38,184 nucleotides of DNA, from the NCBI GenBank assembly GCA_013297655.1, contig JAAFHV010000063.1:1-38184 (forward strand), read 5' to 3'. Both the position numbers and the translations under genes were made by a program. Numbering within the stretch: position 1 is the first letter of the stretch; every line of letters begins with the position of its first letter. Shown here piece by piece: positions 29,280 through 37,779 of the stretch. The notes under the pieces were generated by a model. The model was not told the origin of the DNA. It did not search any database and worked only from the letters and a program-made list of their open reading frames with translations. Source of the stretch: Myxococcales bacterium. GTDB lineage: Bacteria > Myxococcota_A > Polyangia > Polyangiales > Polyangiaceae.

Positions 29280-31505
29280 ATGAAGCGAACCGTCCTCGTC
29301 GTGTTGGTTGGTATCGCCTCCACCATTGGCCTAGCGGCTTGCGGCGGCGCGGACGACCCACCGGATCCGACATCGACGCCCGACTCTTCGGTCCTCCCGC
29401 TCCCGGACGGTGCGATGCCGCCGACTCCCGACGCCGGGAAGGACGCGACGACCTCGGCGGATGCTTCGAAACCGGACGCGGCGGACAGCGCACCACCGCC
29501 CGAGAAATGCGGCGCGACGGAGGTAAAGAAGTGCGCTGATGGCCTTTCGTGCGGCGGGGACGCGGACTGTGTCAATCGCAACTGCAAAGCCAACGTGTGC
29601 GCTGCCGCGACCTGCACCGACTTGAAGAACGATGGCGACGAAGAGGGCATCGATTGCGGTGGCACGAAGTGCAAAAAGTGCGACGGAGCAACGTGCGCCG
29701 TAGCTTCCGAGTGCACGAGCGACATCTGCTTCCTCTCGAAGTGCGCGCCGCCTGGAACGAAGACGTGTGGCGTCGGGCTTCCGACGCTGTGCATGGACGC
29801 CGAGGCGTGTCAGGCCGACCTCGATTGCACGAGCGACGTGTGTGAAGCGCGGAAGTGCATCGCCGTTACCGACGCCGCCCATGCGGACGGGCGCAGGAAC
29901 GCCGGCGAGACGGGCGTGGACTGCGGCGGCTCGTACAAAGCGACGAAGGTCTGCGCGGCGGGACAAGGCTGCGTGGACGCCACCGATTGCGAAGCTGCCA
30001 CGTGCACCACGGCGAAGTGCGACGCGCCGACGCGCGTGGATGGCAAGCTCTCTCCTTCGCTCGGTGAGACCGACGTCGACTGCGGCGGCACCATGGCCGA
30101 CGCGATGGGAAATCCGGCGGTGAAGTGCACCTCCACGAAGGCTTGCAAGGTCGCGGGAGACTGCGACAGCGGCTACTGCACGGGCAACGTCTGCGAGCCG
30201 CGCATGGCGGGGCGCAAAGACGGCGACGAAACCGACGTGGACTGTGGTGGCGGGATCGATCCCGACCTTGCCGCTCCCGCTGCGCGCTGCGAAGACGCCA
30301 AGGTTTGTGCGAGCGGCGCCGACTGCGCATCCACGGTTTGTTACGGCGGAGTGTGCATCGGCGGCGCTTCGTGTGCGAACGCTTCGACCTCCGGCATCAC
30401 GACCTGCGGAACGAAGGAGACGAACAACGCCGCGAGACGGCACGAGAGCTGTTGCCGTGCGCTGCCGGTTCCCGGGCTTGGCGTTCGTATGGGCAAGTAC
30501 GAGGTCACCTCGGGGCGCATGCGCAAGTTCATCGAGGCCGTGGGCCCGAATCTTCGCGGGTGGGCGGCGAACGAAATTGCGGCAGGATCGCCGATTGGCA
30601 CACGCCTCGAGCGTATGCTTCCTGCGGACGCTCAGGCCATGTTGCCGGCTTCGGCCACTCCGACACAGCCGCTCAACCTCATCATCCAGCTTGGCGCCGG
30701 TGTGATGGACAAGCGCAAGCCGAGCATGTCGCAGGGCTGTTACAACGGCACCGAATCGTACGGCCACGCGACGTATTGGCAGCCTGTCGCAACGCTTCGT
30801 TCTCTGTATGGCGCAAGCTTCCCTGCGCGGCGCTGGACTCAGGCGCAATACGACGAAAAGTCGATGAATTGCTCGCCGTATTGGATGTATGCCGCGTTCT
30901 GCGCTTGGGACGGAGGACGGCTTCCGACCCGCGCCGAATACGCTACGGTTTGGGGCGGCGACGCATACCCTTGGGGGGATACCCGCTATCCGACGTCGGG
31001 GGTGACGAATGCCCAATACGAGACGACGGTCAACTGGGGAAATGCCATACCCGCGAGCCCCGTTTGGTTTTACCGCTTCCCCGACTTCGGAAATGGATTC
31101 GACACGGCAGGCTATATCGCCGCTCCTGGCCGCTTCCCGCTCGACCTTACTGCGCTTCGTACGGCCAGCGACGAAGGTTGGATTGACGTTGGTGCGAACC
31201 TCATGGAGATGACCGAGGTCGAGGCGGGCACCGGGAACTTCTGCGACTACAGCGTGCGTGCGGCGGGAGAAGTCTTCGACCCCGTGTGCAACTTCACCGA
31301 CTCTGGAGGTACCGCACAGCAGGGCGTCCTCCGTGTCGCCAGCGGCATGGGCAGGAGCGTATGGGTCGGCGGTAGCTGGGAGGGCCACGGAACCTTCCAG
31401 ATTAATTCCGCGACGCCGTTCAGGCGCGAGTCCTATGCGGCGGCCAACCAGTTCACGTTGCCGACGCAATACGGCAAGACGGGCTTCCGCTGCGTCTACG
31501 AGTAG
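29280..31505 (+). CDS. Cys-rich lipoprotein with C-terminal SUMF1/FGE-like domain
   Basis: The 741-residue lipoprotein has signal LVVLVGIASTIGLAAC (lipobox LAAC) and an Asp/Ala/Pro linker. Next come four to five Cys-rich repeats around the recurring DVDCGG/GIDCGG motif (DGDEEGIDCGGTKC, AGETGVDCGG, LGETDVDCGG, DGDETDVDCGG) with paired Cys. The last ~340 residues form a formylglycine-generating-enzyme/SUMF1-like fold: MGKYEVTSGRMRKFIEA, CAWDGGRLPTRAEYATVWGG, YPWGD, MEMTEVEA, VGGSWEGH and GFRCVYE. The catalytic Cys region of true FGEs is absent, so it is probably a C-type-lectin-like binding module. Codon use in the SUMF1 part is less GC-biased than in the neighbours. GGGAG lies about 8 bases before the ATG at 29280. 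Confidence 0.87.
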   Translation: MKRTVLVVLVGIASTIGLAACGGADDPPDPTSTPDSSVLPLPDGAMPPTPDAGKDATTSADASKPDAADSAPPPEKCGATEVKKCADGLSCGGDADCVNRNCKANVCAAATCTDLKNDGDEEGIDCGGTKCKKCDGATCAVASECTSDICFLSKCAPPGTKTCGVGLPTLCMDAEACQADLDCTSDVCEARKCIAVTDAAHADGRRNAGETGVDCGGSYKATKVCAAGQGCVDATDCEAATCTTAKCDAPTRVDGKLSPSLGETDVDCGGTMADAMGNPAVKCTSTKACKVAGDCDSGYCTGNVCEPRMAGRKDGDETDVDCGGGIDPDLAAPAARCEDAKVCASGADCASTVCYGGVCIGGASCANASTSGITTCGTKETNNAARRHESCCRALPVPGLGVRMGKYEVTSGRMRKFIEAVGPNLRGWAANEIAAGSPIGTRLERMLPADAQAMLPASATPTQPLNLIIQLGAGVMDKRKPSMSQGCYNGTESYGHATYWQPVATLRSLYGASFPARRWTQAQYDEKSMNCSPYWMYAAFCAWDGGRLPTRAEYATVWGGDAYPWGDTRYPTSGVTNAQYETTVNWGNAIPASPVWFYRFPDFGNGFDTAGYIAAPGRFPLDLTALRTASDEGWIDVGANLMEMTEVEAGTGNFCDYSVRAAGEVFDPVCNFTDSGGTAQQGVLRVASGMGRSVWVGGSWEGHGTFQINSATPFRRESYAAANQFTLPTQYGKTGFRCVYE

Positions 31506-31521
31506 AAGTCTCCCAAAAGCA

Positions 31522-31548
31522 CCGGCTCTCCCGGCTCTCCCGGCTCTC
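31522..31548. repeat. 9-bp tandem repeat, three units
   Basis: Three exact copies of CCGGCTCTC (31522-31530, 31531-31539, 31540-31548) lie 17 bp after the stop of the SUMF1-like lipoprotein gene. The last copy overlaps the left arm of the hairpin at 31541-31568, and the other copies could compete for the same right arm. Confidence 0.85.
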
Positions 31549-31568
31549 CCGTTCGCGTGGGAGAGCCG
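31541..31568 (+). terminator. Hairpin downstream of the SUMF1-like lipoprotein gene
   Basis: CGGCTCTCCC (31541-31550) pairs perfectly with GGGAGAGCCG (31559-31568) across an 8-base loop, 36 bp after the stop codon. There is no T-tract after it, so terminator function is inferred from position and stability. Confidence 0.45.
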
Positions 31569-31599
31569 AACGAGATTCGCGTCGTCAGGGGAGGTAGTG

Positions 31600-31758
31600 T
31601 ACCGAAGGCCGGCAGATCTGACCTCCGAGTACGTGGCGGACCGCTCCGAGCGGGCCGGCTCCACGCTCTGGGTGAACCGCGGGTTCGGCACCGCCGGGCC
31701 GCCTTCCCGCGTCGGCGCGCCGCTTGAGGTCACGCGCGTCGTCCTCGTCTCCGGGTGA
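31600..31758 (+). pseudogene. 3' remnant of a second metallophosphoesterase gene
   Basis: The frame encodes RPADLTSEYVADRSERAGST, LWVNRGFGTAGPPSRVGAPL and EVTRVVLVSG, then a stop. This is the last 50 residues of the phosphoesterase at 27752-29146 with six substitutions. Everything upstream of this point, including all catalytic motifs, is missing; the preceding sequence belongs to the SUMF1 lipoprotein gene and its hairpin. It has no plausible start codon or ribosome site and is clearly a gene fragment. It implies an ancestral tandem copy or partial duplication, with the lipoprotein gene now lying between the intact gene and this tail. Confidence 0.82.
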
Positions 31759-31829
31759 CCACACGCCTCGCCGAGGCGAGAGGAGCAACGTGCCTTGGTT
31801 CGAGGGCGCTCCTGGTGTAACCGGGAGTC

Positions 31830-33209
31830 GTGAAGACATCGTGGTGGCAGGGCTTCGTGCTCGTAGCTCTGGGGCTCGCCGGGTGCAAAGACAGCGGCTC
31901 GTCGAACGCGGGTCCGGCGCCGTCCGCGTCGGCTCCGGCCCTCGCGCCCGCTGCGTCGACCCTCGTGTTCGACGCGGCAAAGCCTGCGAGCGCGCCGCGG
32001 CACACCGTCCCGTGGCCCTCGCTACCGCGCACCCCCGAGATGGCACGAACCCTCGTCGCGACGTCCGTCCTCCGTCCCGCGCGCTTCACCCGTCGCAAAG
32101 CCGAGCTCGAAGCCGACGCCATCTTCTCTCGCACCCCACCGCCGAAGCTCGCGCGCGCGATCGTAGGCGAAGAGCGGATCCGGGAGGCCCTCCGCGCGAA
32201 GGTCTCGCTCGGGCAGGGAGATGGGTATCTGCTCGTGGGCGCAAACCACGCCTCGCGCGAGCAGGTCGAGGCGTTTCGTAGGCTCGTCGAGGTACCTGCA
32301 TCCTACACACACGTGATGCTCGAGGCCTTCGCCGCCGACGGGCATTGGTCCGGCATGGCCGACGCGGAGCAGACGGGAGCCACCGCCGCGCTCGAGTCGT
32401 ATGTCACCAAGGGCGATTCCCCTTCGTTCGCGGCCGTCCGAGAAGCGCACGACACGAGCGACTACGTCGCGTGGAAGCTCGGGTATGCCCCCACCGTGAT
32501 GGACCTCGTCGTCGCCGCGCGCGCGGGAGCGTTCACCCTCGTGCCGGCGGACATGCCGCCTTCGCTCAAGACGAGCCTCGCGTCTCTCGGCGACGCGCTC
32601 CTCGACGTGCGCGAGGTGCACGCCGCGCTCACCTTGCGGACCGCTCTCGACGGCGAACGACCGAAGGCGCGGGTCGCGATGCTCTGGGGCGACGCGCACG
32701 TGGGCGAGGCAGGGATCGCACGGTTTTTGCCGAAGATCGCGACGATCGTGATGGTGCACTTGCTCGGCGCGCGGCCGGGGGACGTCGCTCCCGAGAAGAA
32801 GGTCACGAGTCGGTTCGTGCTCGACGATCCGGTGCTCCTCCCGATCGGCGAAGACAGCGAAGAGCTCGCCCTCGTGCTCCCCGACGCGCGCACCCGCGGC
32901 GACGTCGATCGCGTGCGTGCCCGCGACGCGACCCCGGCGGCGAGCGACACGGCGGTCGCGATCCTGAACGTGACGAGCGACGAGGGAGCCAAGCTCTACC
33001 TCGGCGAGACTGCCTACGATCTCTCCGCGAAACCCGTCACCGTGCGACTGCCCCCGGGAGCCGTCACCTACGTCGTGGAGTCGAAGGGCACCACGGTCGT
33101 CGGCGCCCTGACGCTCGTCGCGGGAGAAGCCACGAGCCTCGCCGTCGAGCCGTCGAAGCGCTCGACGCGGGTGGAGCACCACCTACCGAAGCCAGCGCCG
33201 CGTCCGTAA
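31830..33209 (+). CDS. Lipoprotein, possible TIKI/EreA-ChaN-like superfamily member
   Basis: The 459-residue lipoprotein starts at a GTG (31830). Its lipobox is LAGC (GFVLVALGLAGC), then comes an Ala/Pro/Ser linker. The central part has the spacing of the TIKI/EreA-ChaN-like group: LLVGANHASREQVEAF (GxxH), THVMLEAFAADGHW (conserved Glu) and VAMLWGDAHVGEAGIARFL (GxxH before a C-terminal helix). Members of that group include erythromycin esterase-like, haem-binding ChaN and TraB-type proteases; which function applies here is unknown. The C-terminal ~90 residues are beta-rich and PEGA-like (GAKLYLGETAYDLSAKPVTV, LPPGAVTYVVESKGTTVVGA). The superfamily link is inferred from motifs, not alignment. 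Confidence 0.72.
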   Translation: MKTSWWQGFVLVALGLAGCKDSGSSNAGPAPSASAPALAPAASTLVFDAAKPASAPRHTVPWPSLPRTPEMARTLVATSVLRPARFTRRKAELEADAIFSRTPPPKLARAIVGEERIREALRAKVSLGQGDGYLLVGANHASREQVEAFRRLVEVPASYTHVMLEAFAADGHWSGMADAEQTGATAALESYVTKGDSPSFAAVREAHDTSDYVAWKLGYAPTVMDLVVAARAGAFTLVPADMPPSLKTSLASLGDALLDVREVHAALTLRTALDGERPKARVAMLWGDAHVGEAGIARFLPKIATIVMVHLLGARPGDVAPEKKVTSRFVLDDPVLLPIGEDSEELALVLPDARTRGDVDRVRARDATPAASDTAVAILNVTSDEGAKLYLGETAYDLSAKPVTVRLPPGAVTYVVESKGTTVVGALTLVAGEATSLAVEPSKRSTRVEHHLPKPAPRP

Positions 33210-33277
33210 TTACGCCCGCGACATGTCTATTTCGATCGATTCGAATGGAAAGGCCGTCCATCGCCCAAGGCCGAACA

Positions 33278-33910
33278 ATGGCTACGGCACGCGCGACGTT
33301 CTCCCTCCTCGCGTGCATCGTGTGCCTTGTGCCATTGGCCAATAGCGCGTGCTCTGCCAACGGAGTTGGCGCCCCGTGCGTGCTCGAGCTCGAGGACGAC
33401 CCTCAATTTACGGGGAGCGCGCTCGAGCAAGTCTTTTACGAATCCAAGAGCTATCAGTGCCAAACGGGGCTCTGCCTCTCGAATCACTTTCGAGGGCGCG
33501 CGAGCTGCCCATACGGTCAAGATGAGTATGGCGGCGGCATCTCGTCGGGGCCGTGCAGGCTGCCGCTGGGCGGAAGCGTCGTTGGACTGCAAGGTACCGA
33601 GCGAGGGGCGCGCGTCGAGCCCCAGTGTGTCGACCGCCGCGCAGACGTGGCGGTGTACTGCTCGTGTCGCTGCAAGAACCTGTTCGGAAGAACCGACGAC
33701 GGCGGGCGGTACTGCACGTGCCCAGAAGGTTTCGAATGCTCGAAGCTCGACCCTCCCCTCGGCGCGGCCGACGAAGGGCTTACGGGCAGCTTCTGCATCA
33801 AGGCAGGCACCTCGCGGGTCGCGTGCTCCAGCGTGTGCGACAAGCGCGATCCCTCGGCGCAATGCGAAGACGACCGCGAAGCGGGCAACGAAGGCGCCCG
33901 GTCGAAATAA
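33278..33910 (+). CDS. Cys-rich lipoprotein
   Basis: From ATG 33278 the protein is 210 residues with a lipoprotein signal (TFSLLACIVCLVPLANSAC; lipobox NSAC). The mature part is rich in paired Cys (CQTGLCLSNHFRGRASC, YCSCRCKNLFGR, YCTCPEGFECSKL, CSSVCDKRDPSAQC). The CSCRC...CTCPEGFEC part resembles small EGF-like or other disulfide-rich extracellular modules but fits no family I recognise. An in-frame ATG at 33245 is an alternative start but would put extra residues before the signal peptide. It follows the TIKI-like lipoprotein by 68 bp on the same strand. An extracellular location is expected; no function is known. Confidence 0.75.
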   Translation: MATARATFSLLACIVCLVPLANSACSANGVGAPCVLELEDDPQFTGSALEQVFYESKSYQCQTGLCLSNHFRGRASCPYGQDEYGGGISSGPCRLPLGGSVVGLQGTERGARVEPQCVDRRADVAVYCSCRCKNLFGRTDDGGRYCTCPEGFECSKLDPPLGAADEGLTGSFCIKAGTSRVACSSVCDKRDPSAQCEDDREAGNEGARSK

Positions 33911-34096
33911 GTGTGCCAGATTCCGTCGAGACCGACGCGAGGTAGGTGCCCGAGGAGCGAGCACCGGAAGCCTACTCCCGTAGTTTGCGGAGCGACGAGG
34001 CCACCTGCAGCGAGAGGATCGGCGGGAGACGGCGCACTTTCTTCGACCGGGCGCCTAAGCGTCCCGCGCGAGCACCGACCACGACGGCGCGAAGGC

Positions 34097-35473
34097 CTAC
34101 ACGAGCGGCTTCAGATCCTGCAGCGTGGTCGGCACGAGCTCGCTCACGGTAGGGTGCGCGTGCACCGCGCGTGAAATGGTGGTGTACGGGGCGCGCGCGT
34201 ACATCACGTCGGCGATCGAATGGATCACCTCGTCCCCTTCGATCCCCAAAATCGCGGCGCCCAAGATCTCTTTCGTGTCCGCGTCGACCATCACCTTGAT
34301 GAACCCGTGCGTCTCGCCGCGCTCCCGCGCGCGCCCTACCCGGCTCATCGGACGCTTCCCCACGCGCACGCGACGCTTCGACGCGCGCGCCTCTGCCTCG
34401 TTCATCCCCACGCGCCCGAGCGGCGGGTCCGTGTAGAGCGCATAGATCGGGAAGCGGTCCGAAACCCGGCGCGTGTCGCCGTCGAGCAAGTTCGCGGCGA
34501 CGATCTCGTAGTCGTTGTACGAGGTGTGGGTAAAGGCTCCGCGCCCGTTCACGTCGCCGATCGCCCAGATGTGCGGCACGTTCGTCCTGAGCTCGTCGTC
34601 CACCACCACGTAGCCGCGCGCGTCGATCGTGACGCCGGCAGCTTCGAGGCCGAGCCCCGCCGTGCTCGGGGCGCGCCCGATCGCACAGAGCACGTGACTG
34701 CCCTCGAGCGGGCCGGCCGACGTCTCGAGGCGAACGCCGTTCTCCGCGCTTTTTTCGCCCGATCCCACCGCGGTGGCGGACGTGATCGTGACCCCGCGCA
34801 GGATCGTGATCCCCTCGAGCTCGAGCACACGCGCGATCTCGGCGGACACATCCTCGTCTTCCCGCGAGATGATTCGCTCGCCGCGCTCGACGATCGTGAC
34901 CTTGCTGCCGAAGCGGCGATACATCTGCGCGACCTCGAGCCCGATGTAGCTCCCCCCAACGACGAGCAAGTGCGAGGGCACGAAGTCGACGTCCATGAGC
35001 GTCTCGTTCGTGAGCACGGGCACGCCGGCGAACGTGGCGGGCACGATCGGTCGCGCGCCGACGTTGAGGAAGATCTTCTTCCCACGGAGCCGTCGCTCGC
35101 CCACGCGCACGGTGCCTTCGCTCTCCATCACGGCGGCGCCCATGACGAGCTCGAGGTTCTTCGTGCCCCCGATCCAGCCGTCGAGGCTCGCGCGCGACTC
35201 GGCGACGACAGCGTCCTTTCGCGCCTTGACCGCCTTCATGTCGACCTCGACCGGCCCCACGCGCACGCCGTAGCTCGCCGCGTTCCTCGCCACCCACGCG
35301 GCGCGCGCGCTCGCGACGAGGGTCTTCGTGGGGATGCAGCCGTCGTTCACGCACGTGCCACCGAGCGCTCGTTTCTCCACCAGCGCGACGGTCATTCCTG
35401 CGTCGGCGAGCCGCACGGCGAGGGACGGGCCCGATTGACCCGCTCCGATCACGATCGCGTCGAAGTCTTGCAT
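34097..35473 (-). CDS. FAD-dependent pyridine nucleotide-disulfide oxidoreductase (MerA/RclA-like)
   Basis: The 458-residue flavoenzyme has the FAD-binding motif GAGQSGPSLAVRLADAG at the N-terminus, the redox-active disulfide GGTCVNDGCIPTKT (CxxxxC), the NAD(P)-binding motif VVGGSYIGLEVAQMY, the second FAD contact IWAIGDVNGRG, and the dimerisation domain with HPTVSE near the C-terminus. The family includes mercuric reductase, RclA and dihydrolipoamide dehydrogenase. The sequence lacks MerA's N-terminal metal-binding domain and C-terminal Cys pair, so the RclA-like subgroup (reactive-chlorine or metal stress) or an unknown role is more likely than mercury reduction. It is cytoplasmic. It stands alone, divergent from the lipoprotein at 35716 with a 242-bp shared upstream region. 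Confidence 0.93.
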   Translation of the reverse strand: MQDFDAIVIGAGQSGPSLAVRLADAGMTVALVEKRALGGTCVNDGCIPTKTLVASARAAWVARNAASYGVRVGPVEVDMKAVKARKDAVVAESRASLDGWIGGTKNLELVMGAAVMESEGTVRVGERRLRGKKIFLNVGARPIVPATFAGVPVLTNETLMDVDFVPSHLLVVGGSYIGLEVAQMYRRFGSKVTIVERGERIISREDEDVSAEIARVLELEGITILRGVTITSATAVGSGEKSAENGVRLETSAGPLEGSHVLCAIGRAPSTAGLGLEAAGVTIDARGYVVVDDELRTNVPHIWAIGDVNGRGAFTHTSYNDYEIVAANLLDGDTRRVSDRFPIYALYTDPPLGRVGMNEAEARASKRRVRVGKRPMSRVGRARERGETHGFIKVMVDADTKEILGAAILGIEGDEVIHSIADVMYARAPYTTISRAVHAHPTVSELVPTTLQDLKPLV

Positions 35474-35715
35474 CGCCGCACGATACGCGAGTCCGGGCCC
35501 CGACGCCGCGCCCTCGACCTCACGGCGCCATCAACGACCCACCCTCACGAAGGAGCGCCACCGCAAAACGTGCGCACTACACGTATAACCGACGCGGACT
35601 CGCGCTCGTCCGAGCGCCGCTGCCATGTCCCGGGTGACCGTTCCTCCGAGACACGTCCCGGCCGTGCGCCACTTGGCGGAGGCCTCGTCGTGCGAGGCAC
35701 GCTACCTTCTTGCCC

Positions 35716-36390
35716 ATGCGCTCCAACCTCGGCCGCCGCTCCTTCGTCGTCGTCGTCTTCGCCGCGATCGCGCTCGCCGGCTGCAAGTCGCTCGCGGACT
35801 ACAAAAAAGAGGTCTCGGCGCAGATGACGGCGGTCGATCGCGCCCTCGCCTCGGCGAGCACGTTGCCCATCTGCAAACCCGGCGCGGAGGCTTCGTACCT
35901 CATCGTCTCGGACACCACCGTCATCGCGCTCTCCCACGGCGACGACGAATACGTGGCGACCGGCGCCTCGGGGGTCCCGAACCCGTGCCCGGGCGTCAGC
36001 GTCGACGGCCAAGTCGTCAACGGGTTCGCCAATCGGTTCAACCCCGAAGGCTTCCGCAAGGCCGGAGCGAAGGACGTCCTCGCGGCGAAGGGCTTCGCGG
36101 TCGTCGTCGTCGACGACGTCACCGCCCCCGGGCCACGCGGGGCCGGGGCCGCGAGCGGCAACGTCGTGCTCGTTTCCGGCTCCGGGAAGGCCGAGTGCAG
36201 AGCTCCGTGGCGCGCTGTCAACGGCGACAGAGTCTCGGTCTCGACCGACAAGATGAGCGTGAAGCTCGGCTTCAGTCCGACCGACGCGGCCGCCATCACC
36301 GCGTGGAAGAGCGATCTCTCGACCAACTCGTGCAACGCGATCACCAAGGCGGTACCGCTCGCGCCCCGCTACCCGGAAAAGAAGAAGTAA
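35716..36390 (+). CDS. Lipoprotein of unknown function
   Basis: The 224-residue lipoprotein has signal RRSFVVVVFAAIALAGC (lipobox LAGC). The mature part begins with a helical segment (ADYKKEVSAQMTAVDRALAS) and continues as a mixed alpha/beta domain with few Cys (CKPG, NPCPG, AECRAPW, NSCNAI), which could form two disulfides. VVVVDDVTAPGPRGAGAAS and GNVVLVSGSGKAE look like strands around a Gly-rich loop. No family is recognised. The ATG at 35716 is chosen over a TTG six bases upstream. Host-like codon use supports the gene. A small hairpin follows the stop. Confidence 0.75.
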   Translation: MRSNLGRRSFVVVVFAAIALAGCKSLADYKKEVSAQMTAVDRALASASTLPICKPGAEASYLIVSDTTVIALSHGDDEYVATGASGVPNPCPGVSVDGQVVNGFANRFNPEGFRKAGAKDVLAAKGFAVVVVDDVTAPGPRGAGAASGNVVLVSGSGKAECRAPWRAVNGDRVSVSTDKMSVKLGFSPTDAAAITAWKSDLSTNSCNAITKAVPLAPRYPEKKK

Positions 36391-36391
36391 A

Positions 36392-36406
36392 CGTGCATAC
36401 TGCACG
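36392..36406. terminator. Short hairpin after the lipoprotein stop
   Basis: CGTGCA (36392-36397) and TGCACG (36401-36406) form a 6-bp stem with a 3-base loop, directly after the stop at 36390. No T-tract follows; weak support. Confidence 0.25.
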
Positions 36407-36551
36407 GTAAGCCGGCCCGATCGACGACGCAGAGCCGCGCCGAACGTTTTGGCGTAGTGCGAGCTGCGAGGCACGAGGCGCGAGGCGCGCGTCGGGAGCG
36501 CATGCGCACGTGCGTTCCCTTCGCGAGGTGGCCTTGCTATAGGCGTGGCCT

Positions 36552-37754
36552 ATGCGAAGGCGCTTCGGGGCCATCGCGGCGATCGTGACAGGATCGTCGC
36601 TGCTTACCGCGGCTCCCGCAGAGGGGAGCCGTATCCTCGACGCGGGCGTCAAAATGCCCGAGCCGGCGGAAGATCCGCGGATCGGGGCGCCCCCGTCGTT
36701 CGGTGGGCGCGGCGTGCGCGGGGTCACGATCGGACCCATCGAGAACGCCTATCACCCCGGCAAAGGCTACGGTTCGGACGCGTTCACGCGCTCGCTCGAC
36801 GAGGTGGTCGCGAGCGGCGGCACGTGGGTCGCGCTCACGCCGTTCGGCCGCGTGAACGATCTCTCCGGCCGCGGCGTCGATCTCCGCTTCGAGTCGCCCT
36901 TCGCCGAGAACCGCGTCGCCGTCGCGGCTTCGGTCCGCGCCGCGCACGCGCGAGGCCTCCGCGTCATGCTCGTGCCGCACCTCTGGATCGAGTCCGGCGA
37001 GTGGCGCGCGCTGGTCGACCCGAAGACCGACGAGGGCTGGAAGAACTGGACCCGCAGCTACGGCGCGTTCGCTCTCGCGTGGGCCAAGCTCGCCGAAGAG
37101 ACACACGTGGACCTCTTCTCCTGCGGCGTGGAGATGCGCTCGTGGGTCACCGGCGGCCGCGCGCCCCTCTTCTCGCAGCTCGTCCGCGAGATTCGTGCAG
37201 TCTACAAGGGGCTCCTCACGTACTCCGCGAACTGGGACGACGTCGACGACACGGTCATCCTCGGCGACGTGGACGTGATCGGGATCAACGCGTTTTACCC
37301 GCTCGCCGAGAAGGAGAACGCGACCCTCGGCGAGCTCCGCGAGGGCGGGCGGCGCGTGCGCGACAAGGTTCGTGCGCTCTCGGCGACGTGGCACAAGCCG
37401 GTGCTCTTCACCGAGATCGGCTACACCACGCGCCCCGACCCGGCGCTCCGCCCTTGGGAGTGGCCCGACGCGATGAAGAACGTGAAGATCGATCAGGAGG
37501 CGCAGGCCTTCGCTTACCACGGCCTCCTCGCGTCACTGCTCGACGAGCCGAGCTTCCTCGGGTTCTTCGTTTGGCGCACCTACGCCGATCCGGACGACGT
37601 CTCGCAGGAGGCGGAGTGGGGATTTTCACCGCGCGGAAAGCTCGCCGAGCTCGTGATGCGGGATGCCTTCGCGACACGTTTTGCGTCCGACGCACGAGAC
37701 CCGCTCTCGGTCGCGTGGGGCCGGCGCGCGCGTGTGCCTGGCCTCTACCCCTGA
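36552..37754 (+). CDS. GH113-like glycoside hydrolase (beta-mannanase-type TIM barrel)
   Basis: The 400-residue protein has a signal-like N-terminus (GAIAAIVTGSSLLTAAPAEG). The TIM-barrel strands match GH113/GTA-TIM-type enzymes: VRGVTIGPIENAYHPGKGYG, GTWVALTPFGRVND, ARGLRVMLVPHLWIESGEW, VDLFSCGVEMRSW with the putative acid/base Glu, DVDVIGINAFYPL and VLFTEIGYTTRPDPA with the putative nucleophile Glu, then FLGFFVWRTYADPDDVSQE. GH113 contains beta-1,4-mannanases, but relatives occur in glycosyltransferase-associated proteins, so the substrate is uncertain. Probably exported or periplasmic. No neighbouring glycan operon is visible. Confidence 0.82.
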   Translation: MRRRFGAIAAIVTGSSLLTAAPAEGSRILDAGVKMPEPAEDPRIGAPPSFGGRGVRGVTIGPIENAYHPGKGYGSDAFTRSLDEVVASGGTWVALTPFGRVNDLSGRGVDLRFESPFAENRVAVAASVRAAHARGLRVMLVPHLWIESGEWRALVDPKTDEGWKNWTRSYGAFALAWAKLAEETHVDLFSCGVEMRSWVTGGRAPLFSQLVREIRAVYKGLLTYSANWDDVDDTVILGDVDVIGINAFYPLAEKENATLGELREGGRRVRDKVRALSATWHKPVLFTEIGYTTRPDPALRPWEWPDAMKNVKIDQEAQAFAYHGLLASLLDEPSFLGFFVWRTYADPDDVSQEAEWGFSPRGKLAELVMRDAFATRFASDARDPLSVAWGRRARVPGLYP

Positions 37755-37761
37755 GGGACGC

Positions 37762-37779
37762 GCGAACGCGAACGCGAAC
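37762..37779. repeat. Short 6-bp tandem repeat, three units
   Basis: Three exact copies of GCGAAC (37762, 37768, 37774), followed by diverged units (GTGACA, GCGACT, GCGAAA), in the gap after the hydrolase gene. It is simple-sequence DNA; no function is evident. Confidence 0.6.

Noticed and set aside
27686-29794. 702-codon minus-strand open frame
   Set aside because: It is antisense to the metallophosphoesterase, whose complete catalytic motifs settle the strand.
29331-32003. 890-codon open frame on the minus strand
   Set aside because: It is antisense to the SUMF1-like lipoprotein and flanking genes, is Arg/Ala/His-rich with no recognisable domain, and is the expected shadow of GC-biased coding DNA.
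33911-34096. Possible small gene between the Cys-rich lipoprotein and the oxidoreductase
   Set aside because: Open frames here are short, Arg/Pro-rich and overlap the oxidoreductase end; no ribosome site or motif seen.
34097-35473. Mercuric reductase as the specific identity of the oxidoreductase
   Set aside because: The N-terminal metal-binding domain and the C-terminal vicinal Cys pair needed for mercury transfer are missing, and no mer genes are adjacent.
34220-35827. 535-codon plus-strand open frame
   Set aside because: It is antisense to the FAD oxidoreductase, which has all cofactor motifs on the minus strand.
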